Assembly: GCA_041917255.1 (NCBI GenBank)
Contig: JAYRYA010000015.1
Coordinates: 30,010 to 94,009 of the forward strand
Length of the DNA stretch: 64,000 nucleotides
Direction of reading: 5' to 3'
Source: Zoogloea sp041917255
GTDB taxonomy: Bacteria; Pseudomonadota; Gammaproteobacteria; Burkholderiales; Rhodocyclaceae
Position 1 is the first letter of the stretch. Each line of letters starts with the position of its first letter. The notes under the pieces were generated by a model, which worked only from the letters and a program-made list of their open reading frames with translations, searched no databases and was not told the origin of the DNA. Made by a program: the position numbers and the translations under genes. Of this stretch, positions 50,527 to 58,925 are shown piece after piece.

Positions 50527-52548
50527 ATGAACGCATTATTCGCCCCCGCGGTTGCCCTGCTCAACCGCATGCGCTACCCCAGGAAATTTGCGCTGCTCGG
50601 CGTGATCGCGCTGTTGGTGATCGGATCGCTGTTGGTCCAGCTCGCCATGAGCCTTCGCGAGAACATCGATTTTGCCGAGCGGGAGGTCGATGCGCTGGGC
50701 GTCGTGCCGCGTCTGCTCAAGGTGATTCAGCTCAGTCAGCAGCACCGGGGTCTGTCGTCCGGCCTGCTCAATGGCAACGAAGAGATGCGCACGCCACTGC
50801 AGGCGAAGACAGCCGAGGTGGCGGCTGGCTTCAAGGCAGTGGATGAAGCGTTTGCGAGCGTGTCGGCCGAATCGACCGTCAAGCGCTGGTCGGATTTACG
50901 CAAGGACTGGGCGGCCCTGGAATCCGGCGGCTTGCAGATGAAGCCGCGTGACAACCTGGTCGCCCATACCGCCTTGATCCGCAAGGTCGTGCTCGCCCTG
51001 CATGACCTGGGCGACGACGGCAACCTGACCCTCGACCCGTCCGCCGATACCTACTATCTCATCGACAACGTGATCCGTCGCGTGCCGGATGTATCCGAAC
51101 GCCTTGGCCGACTGCGTGCGATGGGGACCGGCGTGCTCGCTGCGAAGACCCTGGACGAGCAGCGGCGATTCGACATCAGCACCCAGTTGGGCGAGCTGAA
51201 CATGACCTTGGCGGATTTCAACGAGAACCTCGAACGCGCGGCAGTGGCCAATCCGGCGGTCCGTGGCTCCCTCGAGAAGCTTGGCAAGGACTTCAATTCT
51301 CTGGTGTCGCAGGTCACCGATGCCCTGCAGGAGCATATCCTCAAGGGCGACTTCGAGACGGCGCCCAAGGCGTATTTCGATCTCGTCACCCAGGCCATTG
51401 ACGTGACTTACGCCAAGACCTACGAGGAGCTCATTCCGTCGGTCAATGCGCTGCTCAAGCAGCGCATCGCCACCCATCAGCGCGCCTTTACCATCAATGC
51501 GGTCATCGCATGCGCAGCCTTGTTGTTGCTGTTTTACCTTGCTGCAGGCTTTTGCGTTGCGGTGATGCAATCGGTGAATGAACTCAAGACGGGTGCCCAG
51601 AAGCTTGCCAACTGCGATCTGCGCTCGCGCATCAGCTTTTCGGCCCGGGACGAACTGCTCCAGGTGGCCGACCAGTTCAACGAGATGGCCCAGGCCGTGG
51701 CCGCCGTGATCGGCAAGGTGCAGGGGGGCGCCAACGATGTGGCGAAGGCTGCCGAGGTGCTGGCGCAATCGGCGTCACGGGTTTCGTTGGGGTCCGAGCA
51801 GCAGAGCACCGCGGCCTCCGGCATGGCGGCGGCCGTCGAGGAGATGACCGTGGGGATCGAGGAGATCGCCAGCAGCGCGTCCGAGGCCGAGGGCATTTCG
51901 TCGTCGTCGGGGCGGCTGTCGTCCGAGGGCGGCGCGGTGGTCGCGCGGACGGTGGCGGAGATGGAGCGTATTGCCAGCTCGGTGCGCGATTCTGCCCAGG
52001 TCATCCAGCAACTGGGTGACCAATCCACTCAGATCTCGGCCATCGTCAATTCAATCAAGGAGATCGCCGACCAGACCAACCTGTTGGCGCTCAACGCGGC
52101 CATCGAGGCGGCCCGGGCAGGCGAAACCGGGCGTGGATTTGCCGTGGTGGCAGACGAAGTACGCAAGCTGGCCGAGCGTACTACCAAGGCCACCGGCGAG
52201 ATCACCGGCATGGTGATGTCGATCCAGAGTGGCACCGAAAAGGCCGTGGCGACCATGCAGGACGGTGTGATCCGGGTACAGGAGGGGGTCGTGCTGGCCG
52301 GGCAGGCCGGCAACGCAATGAACCAGATCCATGCCGGGGCGACTCAGGTCGTCGGCGCCGTTGCCGACATCTCGGCGGCGTTGAGGGAGCAAGGCGCGGC
52401 AAGCACCGAGATTGCCCGCAATGTAGAGCAGATCGCCCAGATGGCCGAGCAGAACAGCGCTGCAGTGCAGGACGCAGCCAACACGGCCCAGCGTCTGGAA
52501 GGGCTTGCCCAGCAACTGCGGGCAGAGGTGTCCCACTTCCAGATCTGA
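50527..52548 (+). CDS. methyl-accepting chemotaxis protein, possible NIT-type sensor
   Basis: The 673-residue receptor has a first membrane segment (about residues 21-42), a long all-helical periplasmic region and a second membrane segment (about 330-355). HAMP and a signalling domain follow, with IKEIADQTNLLALNAAIEAARA at the tip. In the periplasmic part, LSQQHRGLSSGLLNGN resembles the core of NIT (nitrate/nitrite-sensing) domains, which would suit a denitrifier, but this is by eye only. No C-terminal tether pentapeptide is present. The ATG at 50527 follows a CCGGAGA site. It appears monocistronic, with a sigma28-type promoter and a strong terminator. Confidence 0.85.
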   Translation: MNALFAPAVALLNRMRYPRKFALLGVIALLVIGSLLVQLAMSLRENIDFAEREVDALGVVPRLLKVIQLSQQHRGLSSGLLNGNEEMRTPLQAKTAEVAAGFKAVDEAFASVSAESTVKRWSDLRKDWAALESGGLQMKPRDNLVAHTALIRKVVLALHDLGDDGNLTLDPSADTYYLIDNVIRRVPDVSERLGRLRAMGTGVLAAKTLDEQRRFDISTQLGELNMTLADFNENLERAAVANPAVRGSLEKLGKDFNSLVSQVTDALQEHILKGDFETAPKAYFDLVTQAIDVTYAKTYEELIPSVNALLKQRIATHQRAFTINAVIACAALLLLFYLAAGFCVAVMQSVNELKTGAQKLANCDLRSRISFSARDELLQVADQFNEMAQAVAAVIGKVQGGANDVAKAAEVLAQSASRVSLGSEQQSTAASGMAAAVEEMTVGIEEIASSASEAEGISSSSGRLSSEGGAVVARTVAEMERIASSVRDSAQVIQQLGDQSTQISAIVNSIKEIADQTNLLALNAAIEAARAGETGRGFAVVADEVRKLAERTTKATGEITGMVMSIQSGTEKAVATMQDGVIRVQEGVVLAGQAGNAMNQIHAGATQVVGAVADISAALREQGAASTEIARNVEQIAQMAEQNSAAVQDAANTAQRLEGLAQQLRAEVSHFQI

Positions 52549-52573
52549 TCGCCGGGCTTTGGCCCGAAGGGTA

Positions 52574-52612
52574 AAACGCCCCGGTGTGCGATGGCACATA
52601 CCGGGGCGTTTC
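52574..52612. terminator. bidirectional intrinsic terminator
   Basis: ACGCCCCGGT at 52576-52585 and ACCGGGGCGT at 52600-52609 form a perfect 10-bp stem. AAAA lies on the left and TTTC follows on the right, so it can end both the chemoreceptor transcript and the convergent channel gene. Confidence 0.8.
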
Positions 52613-52629
52613 AGTTTGCGCGGCCAGAT

Positions 52630-53736
52630 TCAGTCTGGCAGGAGTGCCCCTTCGAGTTCCTGGCGGCCCAGCGGTGAGGCCATCGCGATCACCAGCTGGC
52701 CCGGGGTGAGCATGAAATCCTTGGTCGGGTTGAAGATCACTTCGCCATCCTTGCGCACGGCCAGCAGCACGTAGTTGGGGCTGCGCAGGCGCAGGGTGTC
52801 CAGCGCGCGGGGCTCGAAGTTGTCGGGCACGCGCACTTCCTCGAGGCGCAACTTGAGTTCGGAGCGCAGCATCTCGTCGAGGAAGGAGACCACGTGGGGG
52901 CGGATCATGCTGGAGGCAATCCGCATGCCGCCGGTGAAGTCTGGCGAGATCACGCTGTCGGCGCCGGCCTTGCGCAGTTTTTCGGTGTTGCGTACCTCGT
53001 GGCAGCGGGCAACGATGCGAATGTTCGGGTTGAGCTGCTTGGCGGTGAACACGATCATCAGGTTGCGGCTGTCATCGCCCGTGACGGCAAATACGCCCTG
53101 GGCGTCCATGATGCCGGCGGACTGCAGGAGCTCGTCGTCGCTGGCGTCGCCGCTGAGGTAGACCAGGCCGGGCAGACGTTCCCGCTGGGCTTCCATCGCT
53201 GCCTCGTCGGCGTCGATGGCAACGTAGTGGCGGTGGGTGGTGGTGAGTTCGTTGGCCACGTTGCGGCCGACCCGGCCGAAACCGCAGATGATGAAGTGGC
53301 CGTGGAGCTTGCGAATCTGCTTTTCCATGCGTCGTCTCCGCAGGGTGTAATCGAGGTCGCTTTCGAGGAAGAAAACGGTCAGGCTGGTGAATAAGAAGGT
53401 CACCGCGCCAAAGCCTGCCAGGGCGATGAGGCCGGCGAACAGGCGTTCGGCAAAGCCGTCGATCTGCACGACTTCGCCATAGCCCACCGTGGTGACGGTG
53501 ATGATCGTCATGTAGAAGGCGTCCGAGAAGTTCGCGTCGGCGCCGCCTGCGTAATAGAAGCCCGCGGTGCCGACCACCATCAGTGCCACCAGGAACCCTG
53601 CTGCGAAGTAGATCCGCAGCAGGATTCGCGGCAACTGGCTGGCGCGACGCCCCTTGGGCACACCGACCGCCGTCTTCGGTCGGCGGCGGATGTGCAGCAG
53701 GCGACGGAGCAGGGTGATGAGGTATGCGATCTTCAA
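52630..53736 (-). CDS. potassium channel with cytoplasmic RCK/TrkA-N domain
   Basis: The 368-residue protein has a first membrane segment (about residues 40-62), a pore loop with the potassium selectivity filter TTVGYGE (82-88) and a second segment (about 97-118). A Rossmann-type RCK domain beginning HFIICGFGRVGRN and a C-terminal TrkA-C-like part follow. The layout matches MthK/Kch-type two-segment channels. The start is a TTG at 53736 that overlaps the stop of the preceding gene as TTGA and follows a GGAG site; the next in-frame Met lies inside the first membrane segment, so a later start is unlikely. Nucleotide or calcium gating cannot be predicted. Confidence 0.85.
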   Translation of the reverse strand: MKIAYLITLLRRLLHIRRRPKTAVGVPKGRRASQLPRILLRIYFAAGFLVALMVVGTAGFYYAGGADANFSDAFYMTIITVTTVGYGEVVQIDGFAERLFAGLIALAGFGAVTFLFTSLTVFFLESDLDYTLRRRRMEKQIRKLHGHFIICGFGRVGRNVANELTTTHRHYVAIDADEAAMEAQRERLPGLVYLSGDASDDELLQSAGIMDAQGVFAVTGDDSRNLMIVFTAKQLNPNIRIVARCHEVRNTEKLRKAGADSVISPDFTGGMRIASSMIRPHVVSFLDEMLRSELKLRLEEVRVPDNFEPRALDTLRLRSPNYVLLAVRKDGEVIFNPTKDFMLTPGQLVIAMASPLGRQELEGALLPD

Positions 53737-54272
53737 GACAGGCTGCTCCGGCGTTTGCGCCACTGGTGGATGAGATAACTGCGCCAGGCAATGCGGATGA
53801 CCAGATAGCCGGCGAGCGACAGCCCCGAGGCCAGCACCACCAGCCCGAGAAAAAGCGGCTTGCCAAGGCCGGCAACCCAGGCGAGCAGCGCGTCGAGCCA
53901 GTCGAGCATGCTGACCGCAGCCCATTCAGGCGGCGCCGTGAAGTGACCGGTTCCAGCCCCCAGGATCCACTCGCCAATCGCGAACGCGGCCACGTAAAGG
54001 GGCAGGATGGTCAATGGGTTGGTGTACAGGGTCGTGAAGAGCGCGAGCGGCAGATTGACGCGAAAAAGCACGCAGCACAGCGCCGCGCCAAGCATCTGGA
54101 ACGGACCGGGGATCAGCCCGCAGAACATGCCCACTGCCACCGCGCCGGCTGCCGAGTGCCGATTGAGGTGCCACAGGCGGGGGTGGAACAGGGTTGTGCC
54201 AAAGGGCGCAAGCCAGCGGTTGGCGGCGAGCGTCTCATGGTCTGGCAGGTAGCGCTTGAGCAGTCGTCGCAT
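53733..54272 (-). CDS. DUF2062 membrane protein
   Basis: The 179-residue protein has the DUF2062 hallmark HLNRHSAAGAVAVGMFCGLIPGPFQM and then LFTTLYTNPLTILPLYV, with about four membrane segments. The family is widespread in Betaproteobacteria and has no established function. The ATG at 54272 gives the family N-terminus MRRLLKRYLP. It is translationally coupled to the potassium channel through a TTGA overlap and divergent from comEC. The coupling suggests a joint membrane role, which is inference. Confidence 0.8.
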   Translation of the reverse strand: MRRLLKRYLPDHETLAANRWLAPFGTTLFHPRLWHLNRHSAAGAVAVGMFCGLIPGPFQMLGAALCCVLFRVNLPLALFTTLYTNPLTILPLYVAAFAIGEWILGAGTGHFTAPPEWAAVSMLDWLDALLAWVAGLGKPLFLGLVVLASGLSLAGYLVIRIAWRSYLIHQWRKRRSSLS

Positions 54273-54388
54273 GTTTATGTGGTTATCGCCGGACGGCGAT
54301 GACCTTGTCTCCATCAGGGATTCTAACCGACTCGCCCGGAGTTGGCGTCGGCCGCACGGCAAGGGCGTTTTCGGCTAGATTGCGGGCT

Positions 54389-56731
54389 ATGGTGATTATC
54401 GTCATGGCATTTGCGGCGGGCATTCTGGGTGCTCAGCTCGGGGCGGCGCTGCCGTCGTCGTCTGAAATGGGTGCTGCGCTGGGCTCCGGGCTGCTGCTGG
54501 GTGCTCTCGGGTGGCGTTTTCCGAAGGGCAGCGTCTTTCGTGGCGTGCTGCTGGCGTTGGCGAGCGCGGTGATCGGTTGGAGCTACGCGGGCTGGCGTGC
54601 CGAGATGCGGCTCGCCGACGCGCTGCCGGGTGAACTGGAGGGCCACGACGTGCAGGTGACCGGCGTGATCGCCGGCCTGCCCCAGGATTTCGAGCGTGGC
54701 CTGCGTTTTGTGTTCGAGGTGGAGGAGAGTGCAGCGCAGGTGCCGCGGCGGATCTCGCTGGCCTGGTACAAGGGCTATCGGGACGACGAACTGCACCGCC
54801 TGCCGGAGATCCACGCCGGCGAGCGATGGCAGCTCACGGTGCGTCTCAAGCGGCCTCACGGCAACGTCAATCCCCACGGTTTCGATTACGAAGGCTGGCT
54901 GCTTCAGCAGGGCATCCGGGCTACCGGCAGCGTGCGACCGGCAGACGGCAACCAACGGCTGGCGGCCTTTGTGCCCGGCCTGATGAACGTCATCGAGCGC
55001 CTGCGCGAGGGTGTCCGGGCGCGCTTCAGGGCTGCGCTGCCGGACGCGCCCTACGCGGGCGTGATGGTCGCGTTGGCGGTGGGCGACCAGCGTGCCATTC
55101 CGGCCGACCTGTGGAAGGTGTTTGCGACGACCGGAATCTCCCATCTGGTGGCTATCAGCGGGCTGCATGTGACGATGGTGGCCGCGCTGTTTGCTGCCGG
55201 CGTGGGTGGGCTCTGGCGCCGCACGCCGGCCCTGGCGCTGCGCTGGCCGGCCCAGCAGGCGGCGGTGACGGCGGGATTCGTTGCGGCGCTGGGCTATTGT
55301 CTGCTTGCCGGCTGGGGCGTGCCGGCCCAGCGCACGCTCTACATGCTCGGCTGCGTGGCACTGGCCATCTGCCTGCGGCGGGAGACGGCGCCCGGCCGTG
55401 TGCTGGCGGTGGCGTTGGGCGTGGTGCTGGTGATAGACCCGTGGGCGGTGCTGGCGGCGGGCTTCTGGCTATCGTTCGGGGCGGTGGCGCTGCTGTTTCT
55501 GGTCAGCAGTGGGCGGCTGGGGCGGGATGGTCACATTCTTGGTGCCCTGCGTGCCCAATGGGCGATCACGCTAGGCTTGCTGCCGGCGCTGCTGCTGCTC
55601 TTTCAGCAGTTCTCGGTGGTGTCGCCGCTCACCAATGCGATCGCGATCCCGATGGTCAGCTTCGTCGTCACGCCCCTGGCGCTGGTCTATGCGGTGTTGC
55701 CGCTACAGATGTTCGCCGATCTGGCCCATGGCGCGTTCGCGCTGACCATGGCGCCGGTGCGCTGGCTGGCTGAACTGCCCTGGGCGTCCTGGCAGCAGGC
55801 GGCACCGCCGCCGGCGCTGGCGGTGCTTGCCGCGATGGGGTGTCTGTGGGCGCTGCTGCCCAGGGGCACGCCGGCCCGCTGGGTGGGGTTGGTGCCGCTG
55901 GTGCCGCTACTGCTGTGGTCGCCTGCCCGTCCGGCGCAGGGCGAGGCCAAGGTGGCGGTGCTCGACGTGGGGCAGGGGCTGGCGGTGCATGTGCAGACAG
56001 CCGGACATGATCTGATCTTCGATACCGGCCCTGCCTTTTCGGCCGACGCCAACAGCGGCGAGCGCATCCTGCTGCCTTATCTGCGGGCGATGGGGGTGCG
56101 CCGGCTCGATACGCTGGTGGTGACCCACCAGGACAACGACCACGCCGGCGGCGCCGAGGCCGTGCTGACCGGCCTGCCGGTGGGCGAGGTGCGCAGCTCG
56201 CTGCCGCCCAACCACCCGGCGCGGCTGATCGCCGGGCCGCGGGATGTGCCGTGCGCTGCGGGTCAGGGCTGGGCGTGGGATGGTGTGCGTTTCACGATGC
56301 TCCATCCGGCCGAGGCCAGCGACGCGGTGCCCAGGAAAACCAACGACGTCGCCTGCGTGTTGCAGATCGAGGCGGGTGGACGGCGCCTGCTGCTGACTTC
56401 CGACATCGAGGCCGTGTCCGAAGCCGCACTCATTGCCCGCGCTCCCGCTGCGCTTGCCAGCGACGTGGTGGTGGTGCCTCACCACGGCAGCCGCACCTCA
56501 TCGACCGAAGCCTTTGTTGCGGCAACCCGGCCGCGTTGGGCGATCTTTCCGGTGGGCTATCTGAACCGTTTTCGCCATCCCAACAGCGAGGTGTGGGCGC
56601 GATGGGCTGCGTCGGGCGCTGGCATGCTGCGCACCGACGCAGGCGGGGCGATCCTGTTCACGCTCGGCGAGGCAGAGCCCGAACCAAAGGGCGCGCGTGG
56701 GCTCGCGCCGCGGTATTGGCATGGGCGCTGA
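54389..56731 (+). CDS. comEC: DNA internalisation competence protein ComEC/Rec2
   Basis: The 780-residue protein has the three expected parts: an N-terminal DUF4131 region with an OB-like periplasmic domain, and a central competence domain with about ten membrane segments and the hallmark HLVAISGLHVTMVAAL. The C-terminal metallo-beta-lactamase-like domain has VTHQDNDHAGGAEA and VVVVPHHGSRTSS. ComEC forms the inner-membrane channel for single-stranded DNA during natural transformation, and the C-terminal domain probably degrades the other strand. The ATG at 54389 starts directly before the first membrane segment. The zinc or manganese ligands look intact. It suggests the organism can be naturally competent. 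Confidence 0.9.
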   Translation: MVIIVMAFAAGILGAQLGAALPSSSEMGAALGSGLLLGALGWRFPKGSVFRGVLLALASAVIGWSYAGWRAEMRLADALPGELEGHDVQVTGVIAGLPQDFERGLRFVFEVEESAAQVPRRISLAWYKGYRDDELHRLPEIHAGERWQLTVRLKRPHGNVNPHGFDYEGWLLQQGIRATGSVRPADGNQRLAAFVPGLMNVIERLREGVRARFRAALPDAPYAGVMVALAVGDQRAIPADLWKVFATTGISHLVAISGLHVTMVAALFAAGVGGLWRRTPALALRWPAQQAAVTAGFVAALGYCLLAGWGVPAQRTLYMLGCVALAICLRRETAPGRVLAVALGVVLVIDPWAVLAAGFWLSFGAVALLFLVSSGRLGRDGHILGALRAQWAITLGLLPALLLLFQQFSVVSPLTNAIAIPMVSFVVTPLALVYAVLPLQMFADLAHGAFALTMAPVRWLAELPWASWQQAAPPPALAVLAAMGCLWALLPRGTPARWVGLVPLVPLLLWSPARPAQGEAKVAVLDVGQGLAVHVQTAGHDLIFDTGPAFSADANSGERILLPYLRAMGVRRLDTLVVTHQDNDHAGGAEAVLTGLPVGEVRSSLPPNHPARLIAGPRDVPCAAGQGWAWDGVRFTMLHPAEASDAVPRKTNDVACVLQIEAGGRRLLLTSDIEAVSEAALIARAPAALASDVVVVPHHGSRTSSTEAFVAATRPRWAIFPVGYLNRFRHPNSEVWARWAASGAGMLRTDAGGAILFTLGEAEPEPKGARGLAPRYWHGR

Positions 56732-56789
56732 AACCGGTGTGTCGCCAGCAGATGCTATGCTTGGTCATCCACAATCTGCGTCCCCGACC

Positions 56790-57731
56790 ATGAGCCTCCT
56801 TGCCGCCCTCCGCAAGCTCTTCAGCGCCCAGCCCGCACCCCCTCCACCTGTCGAACCCGCGCCGCCGCCTCAGGTTGTCGAGCCACGCATGCGCAGCGTC
56901 CAGTGCATCGGGGCCCACGGCTTTCACCGTATGGCGTATACCGAGTGGGGGGATCCAGCCAATCCCCGAGTGCTCATGTGCGTTCATGGCCTCACCCGCA
57001 ACGGGCGGGATTTTGACGATCTGGCCCGGACAATGGCGCCCCATTACCGGGTGATCTGTCCCGACGTGGTCGGGCGCGGCCAGAGCGGCTGGCTGGCGGT
57101 GAAGGCGGACTACCAGCTGCCCACCTATGTTGCCGACATGATCACGCTGATCGCCCGGCTCGACGTGGAAACGGTGCACTGGGTTGGCACCTCCATGGGG
57201 GGGCTGATCGGTATGCTGATCGCGAGCATGCCCGAGAATCCGATTCGGCGGCTGGTGCTCAACGACGTCGGGCCCGTCATCACGGCCAGTTCGTTGCGGC
57301 GCATCGGCCAGTATGTGGGCAACGCGCCGGTGTTCCCCAGCTACGAGGCGGCAGAGGCCTATATCCGTGAGGTGAGCGCGCCCTTTGGCCGGCTGACCGA
57401 CGCCCAGTGGCGGCATCTGTCCGAAACTTCCGTGAAGCCGGTGGATGGCGGCTGGGCGATGCGCTACGACCCGGGCATCGGCGAGCCGTTCCGCACGACG
57501 CCCCTGCTGGTCGATGTGGACCTGTGGCAGATCTACGATGCGATCAGCTGTCCGACGCTGCTGGTGCGCGGCGCCGATTCCGATCTGCTGCTCCCCGCGA
57601 CCGCGCGTGAAATGGGTGTCCGGGGCCCGAAGGCGAGCCTCATTGAGGTGCCAGAGGTCGGGCACGCGCCAACCCTGATGGACCCGGCACAGATCGCGCC
57701 GATCCGCGATTTTCTGCTGGCTGCGCAATGA
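56790..57731 (+). CDS. alpha/beta hydrolase
   Basis: The 313-residue protein begins with a proline-rich stretch (about residues 14-33) and continues with an alpha/beta hydrolase fold. HGLTRNGRDFDDL carries the oxyanion region, and the nucleophile elbow GTSMGG places Ser135. The histidine lies near the end in VPEVGHAP. No signal peptide is evident. Substrates are unknown; the family includes esterases and C-C hydrolases. The ATG at 56790 has only a weak ribosome-binding site. Its end overlaps the DUF599 gene as ATGA. Confidence 0.8.
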   Translation: MSLLAALRKLFSAQPAPPPPVEPAPPPQVVEPRMRSVQCIGAHGFHRMAYTEWGDPANPRVLMCVHGLTRNGRDFDDLARTMAPHYRVICPDVVGRGQSGWLAVKADYQLPTYVADMITLIARLDVETVHWVGTSMGGLIGMLIASMPENPIRRLVLNDVGPVITASSLRRIGQYVGNAPVFPSYEAAEAYIREVSAPFGRLTDAQWRHLSETSVKPVDGGWAMRYDPGIGEPFRTTPLLVDVDLWQIYDAISCPTLLVRGADSDLLLPATAREMGVRGPKASLIEVPEVGHAPTLMDPAQIAPIRDFLLAAQ

Positions 57732-58435
57732 ACGCGAACTGGTTTGCCACCTTTGCGCCCATCGACTGGATTGCCCTCGGCTGGTTCATGGTCTGCTGGA
57801 TGGGCTATGGATGGGTCGTCGACCATGGTCAGGGTGGCCACTCCCGCGGCCTTGTGGGCGCGAGCCATCACTACCGGCTCGAGTGGGGCCGCCAGCTGCT
57901 CAAACGGGAGGTGCGGGTGGCGGATGCCGCGCTGATCGGCAATCTGATACAGAGCGTGTCCTTCTATGCCAATACCACGATCTACGTGATCGCCGGCCTC
58001 ATGGCGCTGCTCGGCACCATGGACAAGCTCATCGATGCCGCCGCCGACCTGCCGTTTGCGCGTCATGTGTCGCGGGAGGCCTGGGAGGTCAAGCTGCTGT
58101 TGCTGCTGATGATCTTCGTGGTGGCCTACTTCAAATTTACGTGGGCGCTGCGTCAGTTCAACATGTTGTCGATCCTGATCGGCGCGGCACCGGCGCCCGG
58201 GGAGGGTTCCGACGATTTCGCCCAGCGCTTTGCGCGGATCAACTCGCTATCCGGTGACGAATTCAATCGCGGTATCCGCGCCTACTATTTTGGGCTCGCG
58301 GCGGTGTCGTGGTTCGTGCAGCCGTGGCTCTTTCTCATGACGACAACCCTGATCGTTCTGGTGCTCTACCGGCGCGATTTCCGGTCGATGACTTTCCGCG
58401 CGATGAGTGCCTCCAGCCCCGATGAGCGCGGCTGA
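57728..58435 (+). CDS. DUF599 membrane protein
   Basis: The 235-residue product has four to five hydrophobic segments and the DUF599 features DWIALGWFMVCWMGY, LIQSVSFYANTTIYVIAG, FKFTWALRQFNMLSILIGA and RAYYFGLAAVSWFVQPW. The family is found at the inner membrane and has no known function. The ATG overlaps the stop of the hydrolase gene by four bases, so translation is coupled. The shared transcript is the only functional hint. Confidence 0.82.
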   Translation: MNANWFATFAPIDWIALGWFMVCWMGYGWVVDHGQGGHSRGLVGASHHYRLEWGRQLLKREVRVADAALIGNLIQSVSFYANTTIYVIAGLMALLGTMDKLIDAAADLPFARHVSREAWEVKLLLLLMIFVVAYFKFTWALRQFNMLSILIGAAPAPGEGSDDFAQRFARINSLSGDEFNRGIRAYYFGLAAVSWFVQPWLFLMTTTLIVLVLYRRDFRSMTFRAMSASSPDERG

Positions 58436-58456
58436 AGGCCCACCGTAGAACCCGCG

Positions 58457-58867
58457 TCAGGGCGCGTCTTCGTCGTCGGTCTGAAGCTTTACCGCCGCTG
58501 AATTGATGCAGTAGCGCAGCCCGGTGGGCGCGGGGCCGTCCTCGAAGACATGGCCCAGGTGCGCGCCGCAGTCGTGGCACAGCACCTCGGTGCGGAGCAT
58601 GAAGTGGCTGCGATCCTCGGCTTCCTCGACGTTTTCGGGGGCCGCGGGGGCATAAAAGCTGGGCCAGCCGCAGCCCGAATCAAACTTGTGCTCGGACGAA
58701 AACAGGTCGGCACCGCAGCATACGCAGCGGTACTGGCCTTGCTCGTGGCAATCCCAGTAACGGCCGGTGAAAGCACGCTCGGTGCCTTTCTTGCGGGTGA
58801 CTTCGAATTCCTCGGGGCTCAGCTGGGCACGCCATTCGGCGTCGGTCTTTTCGATCTTTCGGCTCAT
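58457..58867 (-). CDS. msrB: peptide-methionine (R)-S-oxide reductase
   Basis: The 136-residue protein is a canonical MsrB. Zinc-binding cysteine pairs lie in CVCCGAD (C48, C51) and CHDCGAH (C97, C100), the substrate segment FDSGCGWPSF contains C66, and the catalytic cysteine is C120 in GLRYCINS. It repairs oxidised methionine (R-sulfoxide) with thioredoxin as donor in the cytoplasm. No signal peptide is present. The ATG at 58867 follows a GAGA site. It comes directly after a terminator of the DUF2863 gene and so probably has its own promoter. Confidence 0.93.
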   Translation of the reverse strand: MSRKIEKTDAEWRAQLSPEEFEVTRKKGTERAFTGRYWDCHEQGQYRCVCCGADLFSSEHKFDSGCGWPSFYAPAAPENVEEAEDRSHFMLRTEVLCHDCGAHLGHVFEDGPAPTGLRYCINSAAVKLQTDDEDAP

Positions 58868-58883
58868 GGCAGTCTCTCGGCTT

Positions 58884-58918
58884 GGGGAAAACAAGACGGG
58901 CCGGTGGTGGCCGGCCCG
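58884..58918 (-). terminator. intrinsic terminator after the DUF2863 gene
   Basis: CGGGCCGG at 58897-58904 and CCGGCCCG at 58911-58918 make a perfect 8-bp stem. Read on the minus strand it is followed by TCTTGTTTTCC, giving a Rho-independent terminator 8 bp after the DUF2863 stop and just before msrB. Confidence 0.75.
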
Positions 58919-58925
58919 CTGAAGC

